Shown here one piece after another: positions 31,121 to 40,899 of a stretch of 64,000 nucleotides of DNA. The stretch lies in NCBI RefSeq assembly GCF_035943795.1, contig NZ_DASZBY010000153.1, positions 1-64,000 of the forward strand. Direction: 5' to 3'. The DNA comes from Aliidongia sp035943795 (lineage in GTDB: Bacteria > Pseudomonadota > Alphaproteobacteria > ATCC43930 > CGMCC-115725). Within the stretch, counting starts at the first letter, position 1; each line of letters opens with the position of its first letter. The notes under the pieces are model-generated. The model was not told the DNA's origin. It did no database searches and worked only from the letters and a program-made list of their open reading frames with translations. The translations under genes and the position numbers were made by a program.

Positions 31121-31807
31121 ATGAGCGAAGCGAAGCAGGACGGCCGGCTTTCGGGCCGGATCGCACTTGTCACGGGTGCCTCGCGGGGCATCGGCGCGGC
31201 CATCGCCCGGCGTTTCGCCGCCGAGGGCGCCCATGTGATCCTGGTCGCCCGCACGGTCGGCGCGCTCGAAGAGGTCGACGACCAGATCCAGTCAAAGGGC
31301 GGCAGCGCCACCCTAGTCCCGCTCGACCTGCTGGAATTCGACAAGATCGACCAGATGGGCGCCGCACTCTACGAACGGTTCGGCCGGCTCGACATCCTGG
31401 TCGGCAATGCCGGCCATCTGGGCTCGCTCGGGCCGCTGAGCCACCAGGATCCAAAAGTCTTCCAGCGGGTCATCGACACCAACCTCACGGCCAACTGGCG
31501 CCTGATCCGCTCGCTCGAGCCGTTGTTGAAGCTGGCGCCGGCGGGGCGCGCCATCTTCACCACCTGTGCCGCCGGCCATGACGCCATCGCCTATTGGAGC
31601 GCCTATGCGGTCTCCAAGGCCGGGCTCGACCTGATGGCGCGGACTTGGGCCGCCGAACTGACCAAGACCAACGTCAAGGTGTCGCTCGTCGACCCCGGCC
31701 CCGTCGCCACCCAGCTGCGCCGCACCGCCTTTCCGGGCGAGGACCAGGCCGTCATGGCGCAGCCCGACGATGTCGCCGGCCTGTTCCTGGATCGAGTGCT
31801 GGTTTAA
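31121..31807 (+). CDS. Short-chain dehydrogenase/reductase next to purF
   Basis: A 228-residue SDR with TGASRGIG at about 19-26, GNAGHLG at about 94 and YAVSKAG as the Tyr/Lys catalytic pair. An SDR of this kind often follows purF in alphaproteobacteria, but its substrate is not known. It begins 2 nt after the purF stop, so it is part of that operon. Its TAA overlaps the stop of the convergent sensor kinase gene by 4 nt (TTAA). Confidence 0.88.
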   Translation: MSEAKQDGRLSGRIALVTGASRGIGAAIARRFAAEGAHVILVARTVGALEEVDDQIQSKGGSATLVPLDLLEFDKIDQMGAALYERFGRLDILVGNAGHLGSLGPLSHQDPKVFQRVIDTNLTANWRLIRSLEPLLKLAPAGRAIFTTCAAGHDAIAYWSAYAVSKAGLDLMARTWAAELTKTNVKVSLVDPGPVATQLRRTAFPGEDQAVMAQPDDVAGLFLDRVLV

Positions 31808-33924
31808 CCCAGCGCCTGGGCCACGCGCCAGGACGGCAGCTTGACCAGGACGGTCGTGCCATGGCCCGGCACCGACTCGATCACCAACTCGCCGCCGTGC
31901 AGTTCGACGAAGGACTTCGCGAGCGGCAGGCCCAGCCCGACACCGTCGCGGGTTCGCGCAAACGCGCTCTGGACTTGGCCAAAGGGACGGAGTGCCACGG
32001 CAGCTTCGTCTGCGGACATGCCGATACCGGTATCCTGAACCGCCAGGGTCAGTTCGCCGCCGGCCTTGCGTCCGACCAGGATGCTCACCCGGCCGCCGGA
32101 GGGCGTGAACTTGACCGCATTCGACGTAAGGTTCAGCAGCGCCTGACGCAGCAGCCGCTCGTCGCCGATGCACCAGGAGGCGCCGTCGTCGAACCGGGTC
32201 TCGAGCTTTAGGCCGGCATCGGCGACGCGTCCGCGGAGCATGCGCGCGCACTCTTCGATCATGCGTTTCAGATCGATCCGCGCTTCCTTGAGTTCGATCC
32301 GGCCGGCCTCGATGCGCGCGATGTCGAGGATGTCGTTGATGATCAGCAGCAAATGCTGGGCGCTGTTGTTGATGTCGCCCAGATATTCCTGATATTTCGG
32401 CACGCCGACCGGCCCCAGGATCTCTTCCCGCATGATCTCGGAAAAGCCGATAATGGCGTTCAGGGGTGTGCGCAACTCGTGACTCATGTTGGCCAGGAAT
32501 TCCGATTTGGCCCGGCTGCCGCGCTCCGCCGCGTCGCGGGCGTCGCGGAGCGCCTGCTCCATCTGCTTGCGTTCGGTGATGTCCTGGATGATGCCATCGG
32601 CCGCCACCGGCGTGCCGGCGTCGTCGAACTCTGGCGTGCCCATGGCATGCAGGTGGCGAACTTCGCCATGGGCATCGACGATCCGGAAATCGAAGGCATA
32701 GGAGCGCCCTTCCTGGGTCGTCCGGAGCGTATCGCCGATCAGGCCCAGATCGTCCGGATGGACCAGCGCCAGGAAGCGTTCGACGGAATTCGGCGCCATG
32801 CCGGGTGGATATCCCAGGATTCGGCAGGCCTCGACGGACCAGACCATCTCCTGGGTCGCGAAGAGGCGGCGGAAGCTGCCGAGTTGCGCCAGGGTTTGCG
32901 CCTTGATCAGCACGCGCCGGGATTCCGCGAGCTCGATCGCCTGCCCCTGCCCTTCGTTCAGCAGCCGCATCAGCCACCAAGCGGAGGCGATGAACGAAAC
33001 GGAGACGAGCCCGGAGAAGACGAGCGAAAAGATCAGCTCTCGGCGCCAGCCGCTCAGGATCTCCGTTTCGCCGGCCGAGACGGAAACGATGATCGGAAAA
33101 TCCGGCAGCGTCCGGTAGCTGACGAGGCGGGTCGAACCGTCGTAGGCGCTGGACGGGTTCTCATAGACGCCGCTGGGCGCCTCGGGCAGTTCGACGGAGA
33201 ACAGATGGCCTCGGCCGAACGTCGCGCTGCTTCGCGACGGATCGTTGGGCACGCGCAGGATCATCTTGCGGTCCGAGCGCAGGATGGTGACGGCACCGGC
33301 CGCGGTCGGCCGCGCGCGGTCGAACGCCTGGGCCAGGACGTCCAGATCGATCGCCGTCGCCAGCAAGGCCACGCCGTCCGACCGCGGCGGCAGCCGCAAT
33401 GCCATCGGCAGCAGCCATCGATTGGTGTTCGGCGGGTTGAATGCCTCGCCCAGATAGATCTGTCCCGGTGCCAGTGCGAGCGCGGTCTGAACGAAGGGAG
33501 CATCGACATAGGCGATCGGCAGCCTGCCGACATTGTCGATGGGACGCACGCTGGCCCCGTCGGCCAGCACCAGCCGGATGCCGGCAAAACCCGGACGGCC
33601 GGCACCGGTGCTCTGCGCCAGGGCCGCGAATTCAGGGTCCCGCTGCAAATCGCTCGTCGGATGGAAGCTGGCCCAGGTCTCGACGGTACGCAGGATGACC
33701 GATGCGCCGCGCAATTGCCCGTCGACGTGCTCGTCGATGGTCTCGGACAGGTGCGACAGGGTTTCCTTGGTCGCGTCTATCCGCTCGCCTCGGTTGAGCG
33801 TCAACCAATAGAAGGTGCTGCCCCACACCGCGCCGAGGGCGATCGCCGTGACGAGCGCGGTCGCGGCGACGATGCCGCCCTTGGAGGCCGGCCAGACCAG
33901 ACGGAGGAACACGGGGATTGGCAT
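31804..33924 (-). CDS. Membrane sensor histidine kinase with PAS domain
   Basis: A 706-residue kinase. TM1 lies at about 16-42, a large periplasmic Cache-like sensor at about 43-290, TM2 at about 297-321, a PAS/PAC domain at about 340-452, HisKA with phospho-acceptor His482 (FLANMSHELRTPLN) and a C-terminal HATPase with N, G1 (DTGIGM) and G2 (GVGLGLPL) boxes. ATG at 33924 is chosen because GAGG lies 7 nt upstream; the TTG 18 nt earlier has no such site. No response regulator is adjacent; the nearest receiver gene is 6.4 kb away. The ligand is unknown. Confidence 0.92.
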   Translation of the reverse strand: MPIPVFLRLVWPASKGGIVAATALVTAIALGAVWGSTFYWLTLNRGERIDATKETLSHLSETIDEHVDGQLRGASVILRTVETWASFHPTSDLQRDPEFAALAQSTGAGRPGFAGIRLVLADGASVRPIDNVGRLPIAYVDAPFVQTALALAPGQIYLGEAFNPPNTNRWLLPMALRLPPRSDGVALLATAIDLDVLAQAFDRARPTAAGAVTILRSDRKMILRVPNDPSRSSATFGRGHLFSVELPEAPSGVYENPSSAYDGSTRLVSYRTLPDFPIIVSVSAGETEILSGWRRELIFSLVFSGLVSVSFIASAWWLMRLLNEGQGQAIELAESRRVLIKAQTLAQLGSFRRLFATQEMVWSVEACRILGYPPGMAPNSVERFLALVHPDDLGLIGDTLRTTQEGRSYAFDFRIVDAHGEVRHLHAMGTPEFDDAGTPVAADGIIQDITERKQMEQALRDARDAAERGSRAKSEFLANMSHELRTPLNAIIGFSEIMREEILGPVGVPKYQEYLGDINNSAQHLLLIINDILDIARIEAGRIELKEARIDLKRMIEECARMLRGRVADAGLKLETRFDDGASWCIGDERLLRQALLNLTSNAVKFTPSGGRVSILVGRKAGGELTLAVQDTGIGMSADEAAVALRPFGQVQSAFARTRDGVGLGLPLAKSFVELHGGELVIESVPGHGTTVLVKLPSWRVAQALG

Positions 33925-34052
33925 CGGAACGCCTCGGACCAACGTTCTTGGCGGTCGCCGCAGGCCGGATAGACCGACGGCATCATGTCAGTGTTACACA
34001 CCCGAGGCGGCCCCGTCAGTTCCCATCGACAGGCGACGGCAGGAATCCGGCC

Positions 34053-35447
34053 CTAATCCTTGTCGGCATAGGGATTGGATCCCTTGCGCAACATGACCCG
34101 GATCGGCGTGCCGGGCAGATCGAAGGTCTCTCGCATAAGGTTAACCAGATACCGCCGATAGGAATCCGGCAGGTCGCCGGGCTTGGACGAGAATAGCGCG
34201 AAGGTCGGCGGGCGGGTGTTCGCCTGGGTCATGTAGCGCAGGCGCAGCCGGCGACCGTCGACGAGCGGTGGCGGATGGCGTTCCTGGATTTCCGCCAACC
34301 AGCGATTGAGCTTCGGCGTGCCGATCCGGCGATTCCAGGTCGCGTGGGCATCGAGCCCCGCCTTCATCAGCTTGTCGAGCCCGGCCCCGGTCGCCCCCGA
34401 GACAGGCACGCACAGGATCCCCTGCAACTGCGCCAGCGAAATCTGCAGCCGGTCCCGCAGTTTTTCCAGTGCGGCCGGCTTGTTCTCGATCAGATCCCAT
34501 TTGTTGATCGCGAGGACGATCGAGCGGCCCTCGTCCTCGATCATGCGGGCGATCGTCAGGTCCTGCTTTTCCAGCATCTGGGTGGCATCGACCACCATGA
34601 TGACCAGTTCGGCGAAGCGAATCGCGCGCAGCGTATCGGCGACCGACAGTTTTTCCAGCTTGTGCTCGATCACCGACTTGCGCCGCAGCCCGGCGGTGTC
34701 GATCAGCTTGATGGGACGGCCGCGCCATTCCCATTCGATCGCGATCGAGTCGCGGGTGATGCCGGCCTCGGGTCCGGTCAGCAGCCGTTCCTCGCCCAGC
34801 AGCTTGTTGATCAAGGTCGACTTGCCGACGTTGGGCCGGCCGACGATCGCCAACTGGATCGGCTTTTGCGGATCGTCCGTCGATCCGTCCTCGTCGAAAT
34901 CGATGTCGCCGCGCACGGGCGCAGGGACGCCGAAGGGGTCCAGCTCTTCGACCTTGTCGGCAAACGGCATGAGCGCGTCGAACAGGTCGCTCAGGCCTTC
35001 GCCATGCTCGGCCGAAATCGCGATCGGATCGCCCAGGCCGAGCTCGAACGACTCATATGCCCCGGCCAGGCCGGCCTTGCCCTCGGACTTGTTGGCGATC
35101 AGGACCACCGGCACCGCACGGCGGCGCAGCAGTTCGGCGAAATGCCGGTCCATCGGCGTGACGCCGACCCGGGAATCGATCACCATCAGCACGACGTCGG
35201 CGTCGTCGATCGCCCGCTCGGTCTGCTCGCGCATACGGCCGGCCAGGCTCTGGTCGCGCACGTCCTCGAGCCCCGCCGTATCGATCACCCGGAATTCGAT
35301 ATCGCCGAGGCGCGCCTTGCCCTCGCGCCGGTCGCGCGTGACGCCCGGCAGGTCGTCGACCAGCGCCAGACGCTGGCCGACGAGCCGATTGAACAACGTC
35401 GACTTGCCGACGTTGGGTCGACCGATGATGGCCGCCGTGAAACTCAT
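34053..35447 (-). CDS. der: Ribosome biogenesis GTPase Der (EngA)
   Basis: Tandem-GTPase factor required for 50S subunit assembly. The 464-residue protein has two G domains, each with GRPNVGKST (about 8 and 207) and its own DTAGL and NKxD motifs, then a KH-like C-terminal domain ending in basic residues. It is the last gene of the yfgM-bamB-der operon, an arrangement also found in E. coli. Confidence 0.97.
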   Translation of the reverse strand: MSFTAAIIGRPNVGKSTLFNRLVGQRLALVDDLPGVTRDRREGKARLGDIEFRVIDTAGLEDVRDQSLAGRMREQTERAIDDADVVLMVIDSRVGVTPMDRHFAELLRRRAVPVVLIANKSEGKAGLAGAYESFELGLGDPIAISAEHGEGLSDLFDALMPFADKVEELDPFGVPAPVRGDIDFDEDGSTDDPQKPIQLAIVGRPNVGKSTLINKLLGEERLLTGPEAGITRDSIAIEWEWRGRPIKLIDTAGLRRKSVIEHKLEKLSVADTLRAIRFAELVIMVVDATQMLEKQDLTIARMIEDEGRSIVLAINKWDLIENKPAALEKLRDRLQISLAQLQGILCVPVSGATGAGLDKLMKAGLDAHATWNRRIGTPKLNRWLAEIQERHPPPLVDGRRLRLRYMTQANTRPPTFALFSSKPGDLPDSYRRYLVNLMRETFDLPGTPIRVMLRKGSNPYADKD

Positions 35448-35505
35448 ACCCTTACAGTCCTTCCGACCGACGCGCTCGCTCTCGCGGCGCCGGTCTCGTT
35501 CAGCT

Positions 35506-36825
35506 TCAGCGCAACGCCGTCAACTGTCCATCGTTGGTCATCAGATAAAGCGTATTGTCGGCGACCACGGGCGACAGGAAGCTACCCTCCGGCAGATCGA
35601 TCCGGCCCAGTGCCTTGCCGGTATAGGGCGAGATCGACCAGGCTTGGCCGTTCGACGCGATCACGATCAGGCGATCCCCCGCCAGGATCGGCCCGGCCCA
35701 ATGGATCGGGTCTTCCTTGTCTTCCATGTCGGCCCACTGGTCGAGCTGGGTCAGCCATCGGACGCGCCCATCGGCCCGCGTCAGGCAGATGACCTCGCCG
35801 CCGGTCGACAGCAGATAGACGAAGTCGCCGGCGATCCACGGCGTATAGGTGCCGCCGACCTCCTGCTCCCAGGCGCGCTCGCCGGTGCGCAGGTCGATCG
35901 AGGCGACACGGCCGGAATGGCTGACCGCGATGACGCGGCCGCGATCGATTACGGGACGACCGTGAATATCGGCCAGCGTCGAGATCGCGTCGAACCGGCG
36001 GGTCGCGGCCAGGCTGTCCTGCCACACCGTACGACCGTTCTCGATGCGCAGCGCCACCAGTTCGCCCGAGCTGAATGGCACGACCACCGTGCCGTTCTCG
36101 ACGGCGGGGCTCGACCCGCCGGCCAGTTCGGCCGTCTCGGGGATGCCGGCATAGGTCCATTGCTTCTCGCCGGTCGCTTCCGACAGCGCGAAGATCTCGT
36201 TGTCGACATCGACCACCAGCACATGGCCGTCGGCCACCGTCGGGGCCTCGCGCATGGGAATGCCGATGGTCGTGCGCCAGGTTTCCTTGCCGTCGGCCGC
36301 GTTCAGCGCCACGACCTGGCCGAAGCCGATCGTCACGAACAGCTTGCCGCCGTCAAAAGAAACGCCGCCACCCCAAGCCTGGTTGTCGACATCGTCCGGT
36401 GCCACGTCGACCTGCCAGAGCTGCTTGCCGTCCGTCGCGCGATAGGCGGAAACCTGGGTCTTCGAATCTTTCACATAGACGACGCCGTCGTTCACGACTG
36501 GGCCGGCCAGGACCTCGGCATAGCGCGACGCGCCTTCGCCGACATTGACCTGCCAGGCCTCCTTCAGCCCGTCGGGCAGCGCCGGATGCTGCATCACGTG
36601 GCTGGGCTGGCCGCTCGCCTGCGGCCAGTTCGCATTCACCGCCGGCGACGGCAAGGTGATCTGCAGCGAGGCCAGATCGGGATCGGGCTCCAGCTGCTTC
36701 TCCAGCGCCAGGACCGAGATCCGCTCACCGGGGATAATGTCCTTCTTCTTCTTGCCGAAGCTGTCGCAGGCGGCCAGCGCCAACGGCAGGACCAGGAGAA
36801 TCGTCAGTTTCTTCGCGCTCAGCAC
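35506..36825 (-). CDS. bamB: Outer membrane protein assembly factor BamB
   Basis: Lipoprotein subunit of the BAM complex that helps insert beta-barrel proteins. The N-terminus MLSAKKLTILLVLPLALAAC gives a lipobox LAAC for lipidation, followed by a lysine-rich linker and a beta-propeller with repeated PQQ-like blades (for example WQVDV, WRTTIG, WEQEVGG, WLTQLD). GTG at 36825 is chosen because GAGGA lies 9 nt upstream; a TTG 9 nt earlier would sit against that site. Product is 439 residues. It begins 12 nt after the yfgM stop. Confidence 0.93.
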   Translation of the reverse strand: MLSAKKLTILLVLPLALAACDSFGKKKKDIIPGERISVLALEKQLEPDPDLASLQITLPSPAVNANWPQASGQPSHVMQHPALPDGLKEAWQVNVGEGASRYAEVLAGPVVNDGVVYVKDSKTQVSAYRATDGKQLWQVDVAPDDVDNQAWGGGVSFDGGKLFVTIGFGQVVALNAADGKETWRTTIGIPMREAPTVADGHVLVVDVDNEIFALSEATGEKQWTYAGIPETAELAGGSSPAVENGTVVVPFSSGELVALRIENGRTVWQDSLAATRRFDAISTLADIHGRPVIDRGRVIAVSHSGRVASIDLRTGERAWEQEVGGTYTPWIAGDFVYLLSTGGEVICLTRADGRVRWLTQLDQWADMEDKEDPIHWAGPILAGDRLIVIASNGQAWSISPYTGKALGRIDLPEGSFLSPVVADNTLYLMTNDGQLTALR

Positions 36826-36837
36826 TGGTCGCAATCC

Positions 36838-37476
36838 TCAGTTCTTCAAGCCGTTGACGATCTCGGTCGCGCGGGTGCGCAACGACGCTGGCGCGCCCAG
36901 ATCGTCCGCCAGCCCCTGGTAAGTCTTCAGCGCCGCCGCCTTGTCGCCCGCCTTCAATTGGGCGAGCGCGGTCACTTCGAGCGCCGTGAAATGCCAGGGC
37001 CCGTCGACGAGCGGCTTCATGCGCGCGATGGTCTCTTCCGGCTTCGCCTCGTCGACGCTGTAGAGGCCGGCGAGCGCCGTCGCCAGATCGCGATAGACCG
37101 GGTCGACCGCGCCGTCGGCGGCGATCGTGCTCAGCGCCGCGAGGCCGCCTTCCTTGTCGTCGCTCTTCGCTTTCAGCGCCGCGGCCTGGATACGGGCCAG
37201 CAGGCCATACCCGGCCTTGTCTTCGGCGGCGATCGCTTCGAATCCGGCAATGGCCTTGGCATTGTCGCCGTCGCGAACCAGACCCGCGGTCTCGGCGTAT
37301 TTCAGCCCGCGCGCCTGGTACTGTTGCAGCCGCCAATTCTGGTACCCGACCCCGGCTGCCGTTGCGGCGACGACGAGCACGGCAGCGGCGATGACGTACT
37401 TGCCGTAACGCGCCCAAAGCTTGGCCGCGCGGTCGCGCCGTAGGTCCTCATCGATCTCTTGAAAGATGTCCGCCAA
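36838..37476 (-). CDS. yfgM: YfgM-like tetratricopeptide membrane protein
   Basis: A 212-residue ancillary protein of the inner membrane with one anchor (about 27-46, YVIAAAVLVVAATAAGVGY) and a periplasmic helical-repeat domain. In E. coli YfgM contacts the Sec translocon and periplasmic chaperones. The start is TTG: GGAG stands 7 nt upstream and the resulting MADIFQEIDEDLRRDR matches the usual N-terminus, whereas the open frame further 5' does not. First gene of the bamB-der operon. Confidence 0.88.
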   Translation of the reverse strand: MADIFQEIDEDLRRDRAAKLWARYGKYVIAAAVLVVAATAAGVGYQNWRLQQYQARGLKYAETAGLVRDGDNAKAIAGFEAIAAEDKAGYGLLARIQAAALKAKSDDKEGGLAALSTIAADGAVDPVYRDLATALAGLYSVDEAKPEETIARMKPLVDGPWHFTALEVTALAQLKAGDKAAALKTYQGLADDLGAPASLRTRATEIVNGLKN

Positions 37477-37830
37477 TGCGAGACTCCGGGATAGCGGTAT
37501 TGCAGCGCGCGGAACGATTTTTGGACGACAAAGGGCCGGCCGAAATCGCACCGCGAGAACGGGGCCGGACCATAGCGGGTCATGCGGCCGGACGCAAATC
37601 CGTGACTCCCCGTTTCATCAGTGACAGCCACGTCCCGTCAAAAGAAAACCAAGAGGAATGCGTTATCGAAAGAAAAAATCCCCTAGCATCTCGATACCCC
37701 GAGGATGCGGCGCGGACTGGATTGCCCGGAGGTCTCAACAACGCCGAAGCGGGACAGTATTGTCGCGCGCGGCTATCCTCCGCCGCGCCTACCGATTCGA
37801 CCTCGCCGCGCCGGCACCGATGACCAGCCC
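37477..37830. other. Divergent intergenic region between yfgM and the DNA methyltransferase
   Basis: About 350 nt. An AT-rich segment at 37635-37700, with runs of A, is unlike the rest of the window and probably carries promoters for the methyltransferase side. Short frames here, including one from 37658, have poor ribosome spacing and odd composition. The methyltransferase frame itself stays open from 37705, so its true start may lie inside this region. Confidence 0.5.
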
Positions 37831-40230
37831 ATGGAAGATCCCCGTGGATCCCAGAAACGCAAAAACTCGCACAAAGCCGCCGATCTCAACGGGTCGTTCG
37901 TAGTGGCGCAAGCGTCGGCACGACAGTCCCATTCCCTGTTGAACGACCTGCTGCTCGCCCAGGGCTGGGATTTGCGGCGACCGCCCCATGGGGATTGCCT
38001 GTCTCAGCTGGACCCGCGCGTCGCGCCGAGAGTGGCGGAGGTGCTTCTCGATACCCGCAAGCGCGGCGCCGCAACCATCCCTGCCGTCGTTCTGGTCGAC
38101 CGGCTTTCCGAAGACGCGATGGCGGTGGTGGCAAGCGTGGCCGCCTCGGACATCGCGAGTGCGATGCGCGACGCGCAGCATTATGCCGCGGCCTTCGTCT
38201 TGGCCGGCCAACCCGCGCTCGCCATCGGTCTGGCCGGGGTCCTGGACGACGATTTTTGCCTGCGCGTGTCGAAATGGGATGGGGCGGCATGGTGCCTGGT
38301 CACCCACGCCGGGCAACCCATCAACTGGATTCCGACGCGCGAGGACGCCCGGCGACTGGCGCTGCCGGCCCATCCGCCCGAATTGCGCCCATCCATCCCA
38401 CCCCCGGAGGTGCTGGCCGCCCGCGCCGAGGAGATCAATCGGCTGCTGCGGGAAGCGAACGTCAAGGACGAGTTCCGTCCGGCCGTCGTGGCGGCGATCA
38501 TGCTGGCGCTCTGGCAGTCCCGCGGTGCGGTGCGCCGGGACGAACGCTGGATTTTGGAGGACATCAACACGGCGTGCCGCATGGCGTTCACCGCAGTCGG
38601 CAAGGCCGGGCTGGCGGACGGCATGCGTATCGACAGCGGCAACGGGAAGCTGGCCGGACGGGTGCTGCGGATCGCGCTCATCCTGGAACGCCTCAACGTC
38701 ACCATGCTCACGGCCGAACATGATTATCTGGGCCAGCTGTACGAGACTCTGTTCCGATATACCGGCGCCAATACCATCGGCCAGTATTTCACGCCGCGCC
38801 ATATCGCCCGGATGATGGTGGAGCTCTGCGCGGTTCGATCGGACGATATCGTGCTCGACCCGACCTGCGGCACCGGCGGCTTTCTGATCGCCGGCATGGA
38901 TCACATTCGCCGCCAAAGCCCGGGCTGGACGGCGACGGCGCTCAGCGATTGCCTTCATGGATTTGAGAGCGAGCCGGTCACGGCGGCCTTGTGCATCGCC
39001 AACATGATCCTGCGCGGCGACGGCTCGGCCGGGATCCACCAGGCCGATGTACTGACCTCACCCCGCTTCCGGCCGGGGATGGCGACCGTCGTCGTGACCA
39101 ATCCACCCTTCCCCCACAAGAAGACCGACACGCCGTCCGAGCTCTTCGTCGATCGCGCGCTCGAGGGCCTGCGGATCGGCGGGCGCCTGGCGGTCATCCT
39201 GCCGACGAGCCTGCTGGTCAAGCGGGACAAGGCACCCTGGCGCGCGCGCGTACTGCGTCAAAACAGTCTGCTGGGCGTCTGCCAGCTGCCGGATGAGCTG
39301 TTCCAGCCGTTCGCTGCTGCGACCACGTCGATCGTGCTCCTGGAAAAGGGGCGGCCCCACGATCCGGCGGGCAAGACTGCTTTCGTCCGTCTGCACCACG
39401 ACGGCCTGGTGCTGCGCAGAGGCGCGCGCGTCGAGCGCCCGACCGAGCCGAACCATATGGCGGCGGCGGTCGACGCGTTGCTGAACAAGCTCGACCGGCC
39501 GGGCTTTTCCGGCAGTGTCGGCATCGCCGGCGGCGACGAATGGGCGGCCGGCGCCTATATAAGGTCGGCGCCGCCGGACGATGCCGAGATGACCGGCGCC
39601 GTCGATGTCCTGCAACGACGGCTCGCCTCCTTCTATACCCGCTATGCTCCGGAAATCCTGGCCCAGCGCGACGCGATCGCCGATGGCGAGATTGCGATGG
39701 TCGATTATCGCCAGATCGTCTCCCATCGGAAACTGCGGAACGCGGAGGCCATTGCCGCGGCTGACAACGAGATCGGCGGCCGGTTCGACATTTTCTACGG
39801 GTTCGGCGCGATCGAGTCCCGCGAAGGCATTCCCCCTGGCCGCACCCTGATCGTCTCGCCGACCGAGCAATATAACGGCTGCGACGGCTGGCTGGAGTTC
39901 CCGACCGTGCTGGCACCACCCTTCATCACCGTTGCCCGCACCGGCAGCATCGGCGAGGCATTCGTGCATCTGGAGCCCTGCGCGCCGAATTCCGACTGCC
40001 TGGTGCTGCTGCCGCGCAAGCCGGAGTGGGCCGCCGTTGCGGATCTGCTGCTGGTCGCCTCCGCGATCCGTCTGGAACGGTGGCGCTACGGCTATGGCCG
40101 CAAGATCACGCCGGCGCGCATCGCGCCGGTGAACCTGAATTTTTCCCAGGCGATCCGGCGCGATGCGGAGGCGCTCTGCCTGAAGTTCGCACGGGTGATC
40201 GACGCGAGCCTCGCTCCCTATCGTCCATAG
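37831..40230 (+). CDS. Orphan N6-adenine DNA methyltransferase with fused specificity domain
   Basis: About 799 residues from ATG 37831 (frame open from 37705). The methylase core shows GQYFTP at 317-322, the SAM motif DPTCGTGGF at 343-351 and the catalytic NPPF at 424-427, as in HsdM and Type IIG enzymes. The C-terminal about 150 residues look like a target-recognition domain (FITVARTGSIGEAF, WRYGYGRKITPARI). The first about 170 residues resemble the HSDR_N nuclease-like region in layout, with QHYAAAF and INWIP, but I see no E-x-K triad. No HsdR, HsdS or restriction gene is adjacent. Likely role: modification of a defined DNA motif, for regulation or protection. Confidence 0.85.
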   Translation: MEDPRGSQKRKNSHKAADLNGSFVVAQASARQSHSLLNDLLLAQGWDLRRPPHGDCLSQLDPRVAPRVAEVLLDTRKRGAATIPAVVLVDRLSEDAMAVVASVAASDIASAMRDAQHYAAAFVLAGQPALAIGLAGVLDDDFCLRVSKWDGAAWCLVTHAGQPINWIPTREDARRLALPAHPPELRPSIPPPEVLAARAEEINRLLREANVKDEFRPAVVAAIMLALWQSRGAVRRDERWILEDINTACRMAFTAVGKAGLADGMRIDSGNGKLAGRVLRIALILERLNVTMLTAEHDYLGQLYETLFRYTGANTIGQYFTPRHIARMMVELCAVRSDDIVLDPTCGTGGFLIAGMDHIRRQSPGWTATALSDCLHGFESEPVTAALCIANMILRGDGSAGIHQADVLTSPRFRPGMATVVVTNPPFPHKKTDTPSELFVDRALEGLRIGGRLAVILPTSLLVKRDKAPWRARVLRQNSLLGVCQLPDELFQPFAAATTSIVLLEKGRPHDPAGKTAFVRLHHDGLVLRRGARVERPTEPNHMAAAVDALLNKLDRPGFSGSVGIAGGDEWAAGAYIRSAPPDDAEMTGAVDVLQRRLASFYTRYAPEILAQRDAIADGEIAMVDYRQIVSHRKLRNAEAIAAADNEIGGRFDIFYGFGAIESREGIPPGRTLIVSPTEQYNGCDGWLEFPTVLAPPFITVARTGSIGEAFVHLEPCAPNSDCLVLLPRKPEWAAVADLLLVASAIRLERWRYGYGRKITPARIAPVNLNFSQAIRRDAEALCLKFARVIDASLAPYRP

Positions 40231-40335
40231 CCGATGCAGAAGAAAATTTGGAACCAACTTCGTGGATAAGTGTTTTCATTAGCGTGTGTTGCGGCAGGAA
40301 TCGGCCCGGCCGACGCAGGACCTTTGCGAGACCTC

Positions 40336-40794
40336 ATGAGCATCGCCCCACCCGACGAGCCCAGCCCCGCTCAGAAGCCGGTGCAGGGTCAGCCGTGCGT
40401 TCTGATCGTCGAAGATGATGCGATGGTCGCGACCTACGTCGCCGACGTCCTGGCCGAAGCGGGTTTCGAGGTGGCGGGCGTTGCGTCGACCGCGTCGGAG
40501 GCATTCACCTTGGCCGAAGCACGCCCCTGCATTCTGGCCCTGGTCGACATCCGCCTGCCCGGCCCGAAGGACGGCATCGAAATCGCCGGCGAGTTGCGCC
40601 GTCGCTACGGCATCGGCGCCATCTTCCTCAGCGGCACCAGCGATCCCGAGCATCTCGCCCGCGCCAAACGGGTCAGCCCCTATGGCTTCCTGCAGAAGCC
40701 GTTCCTGCCGAGCCAGATGTACAAGGCGCTCGACAAAGCCTTGAAGCAGCGCCAGGCCGAGCGTGGGGATAACCTGGGCTCCGATCCCGCTTAG
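40336..40794 (+). CDS. Receiver-only response regulator
   Basis: A 152-residue single-domain response regulator. The receiver has acidic pair D27/D28, phospho-acceptor Asp71 in LVDIRLP, Ser99 and Lys121 in LQKPF. There is a short Pro-rich N-terminus and a Lys/Gln/Arg C-terminal tail, with no output domain. ATG 40336 is chosen by domain boundary, although no clear ribosome site is present and a GTG at 40270 is also possible. It must pass its signal to another protein; no kinase is adjacent. It stands alone between the methyltransferase gene and purC. Confidence 0.85.
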   Translation: MSIAPPDEPSPAQKPVQGQPCVLIVEDDAMVATYVADVLAEAGFEVAGVASTASEAFTLAEARPCILALVDIRLPGPKDGIEIAGELRRRYGIGAIFLSGTSDPEHLARAKRVSPYGFLQKPFLPSQMYKALDKALKQRQAERGDNLGSDPA

Positions 40795-40899
40795 AGATCC
40801 CAAGCATTTGCTGCTCGGCAACCGCGCAATCATTGCCGGACCGGCCCGGATGATTTGCGCTATGGTGGCGCCCGCGTCGAGCAATCGGGATCTGGGAAG

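Noticed and set aside
34306..37443. A continuous plus-strand frame of over 1000 codons across der, bamB and yfgM
   Set aside because: Pure antisense shadow of three well-identified genes; its composition is low-complexity Arg/Ser and no domain is visible.
37658..37903. Possible 81-residue gene with an AGAGGA site upstream of the methyltransferase
   Set aside because: The site is too close to the ATG, the sequence looks non-coding, and it overlaps the methyltransferase frame.
40261..40269. DnaA-box-like sequence before the receiver gene
   Set aside because: Single copy with one mismatch; expected by chance in a window of this size.
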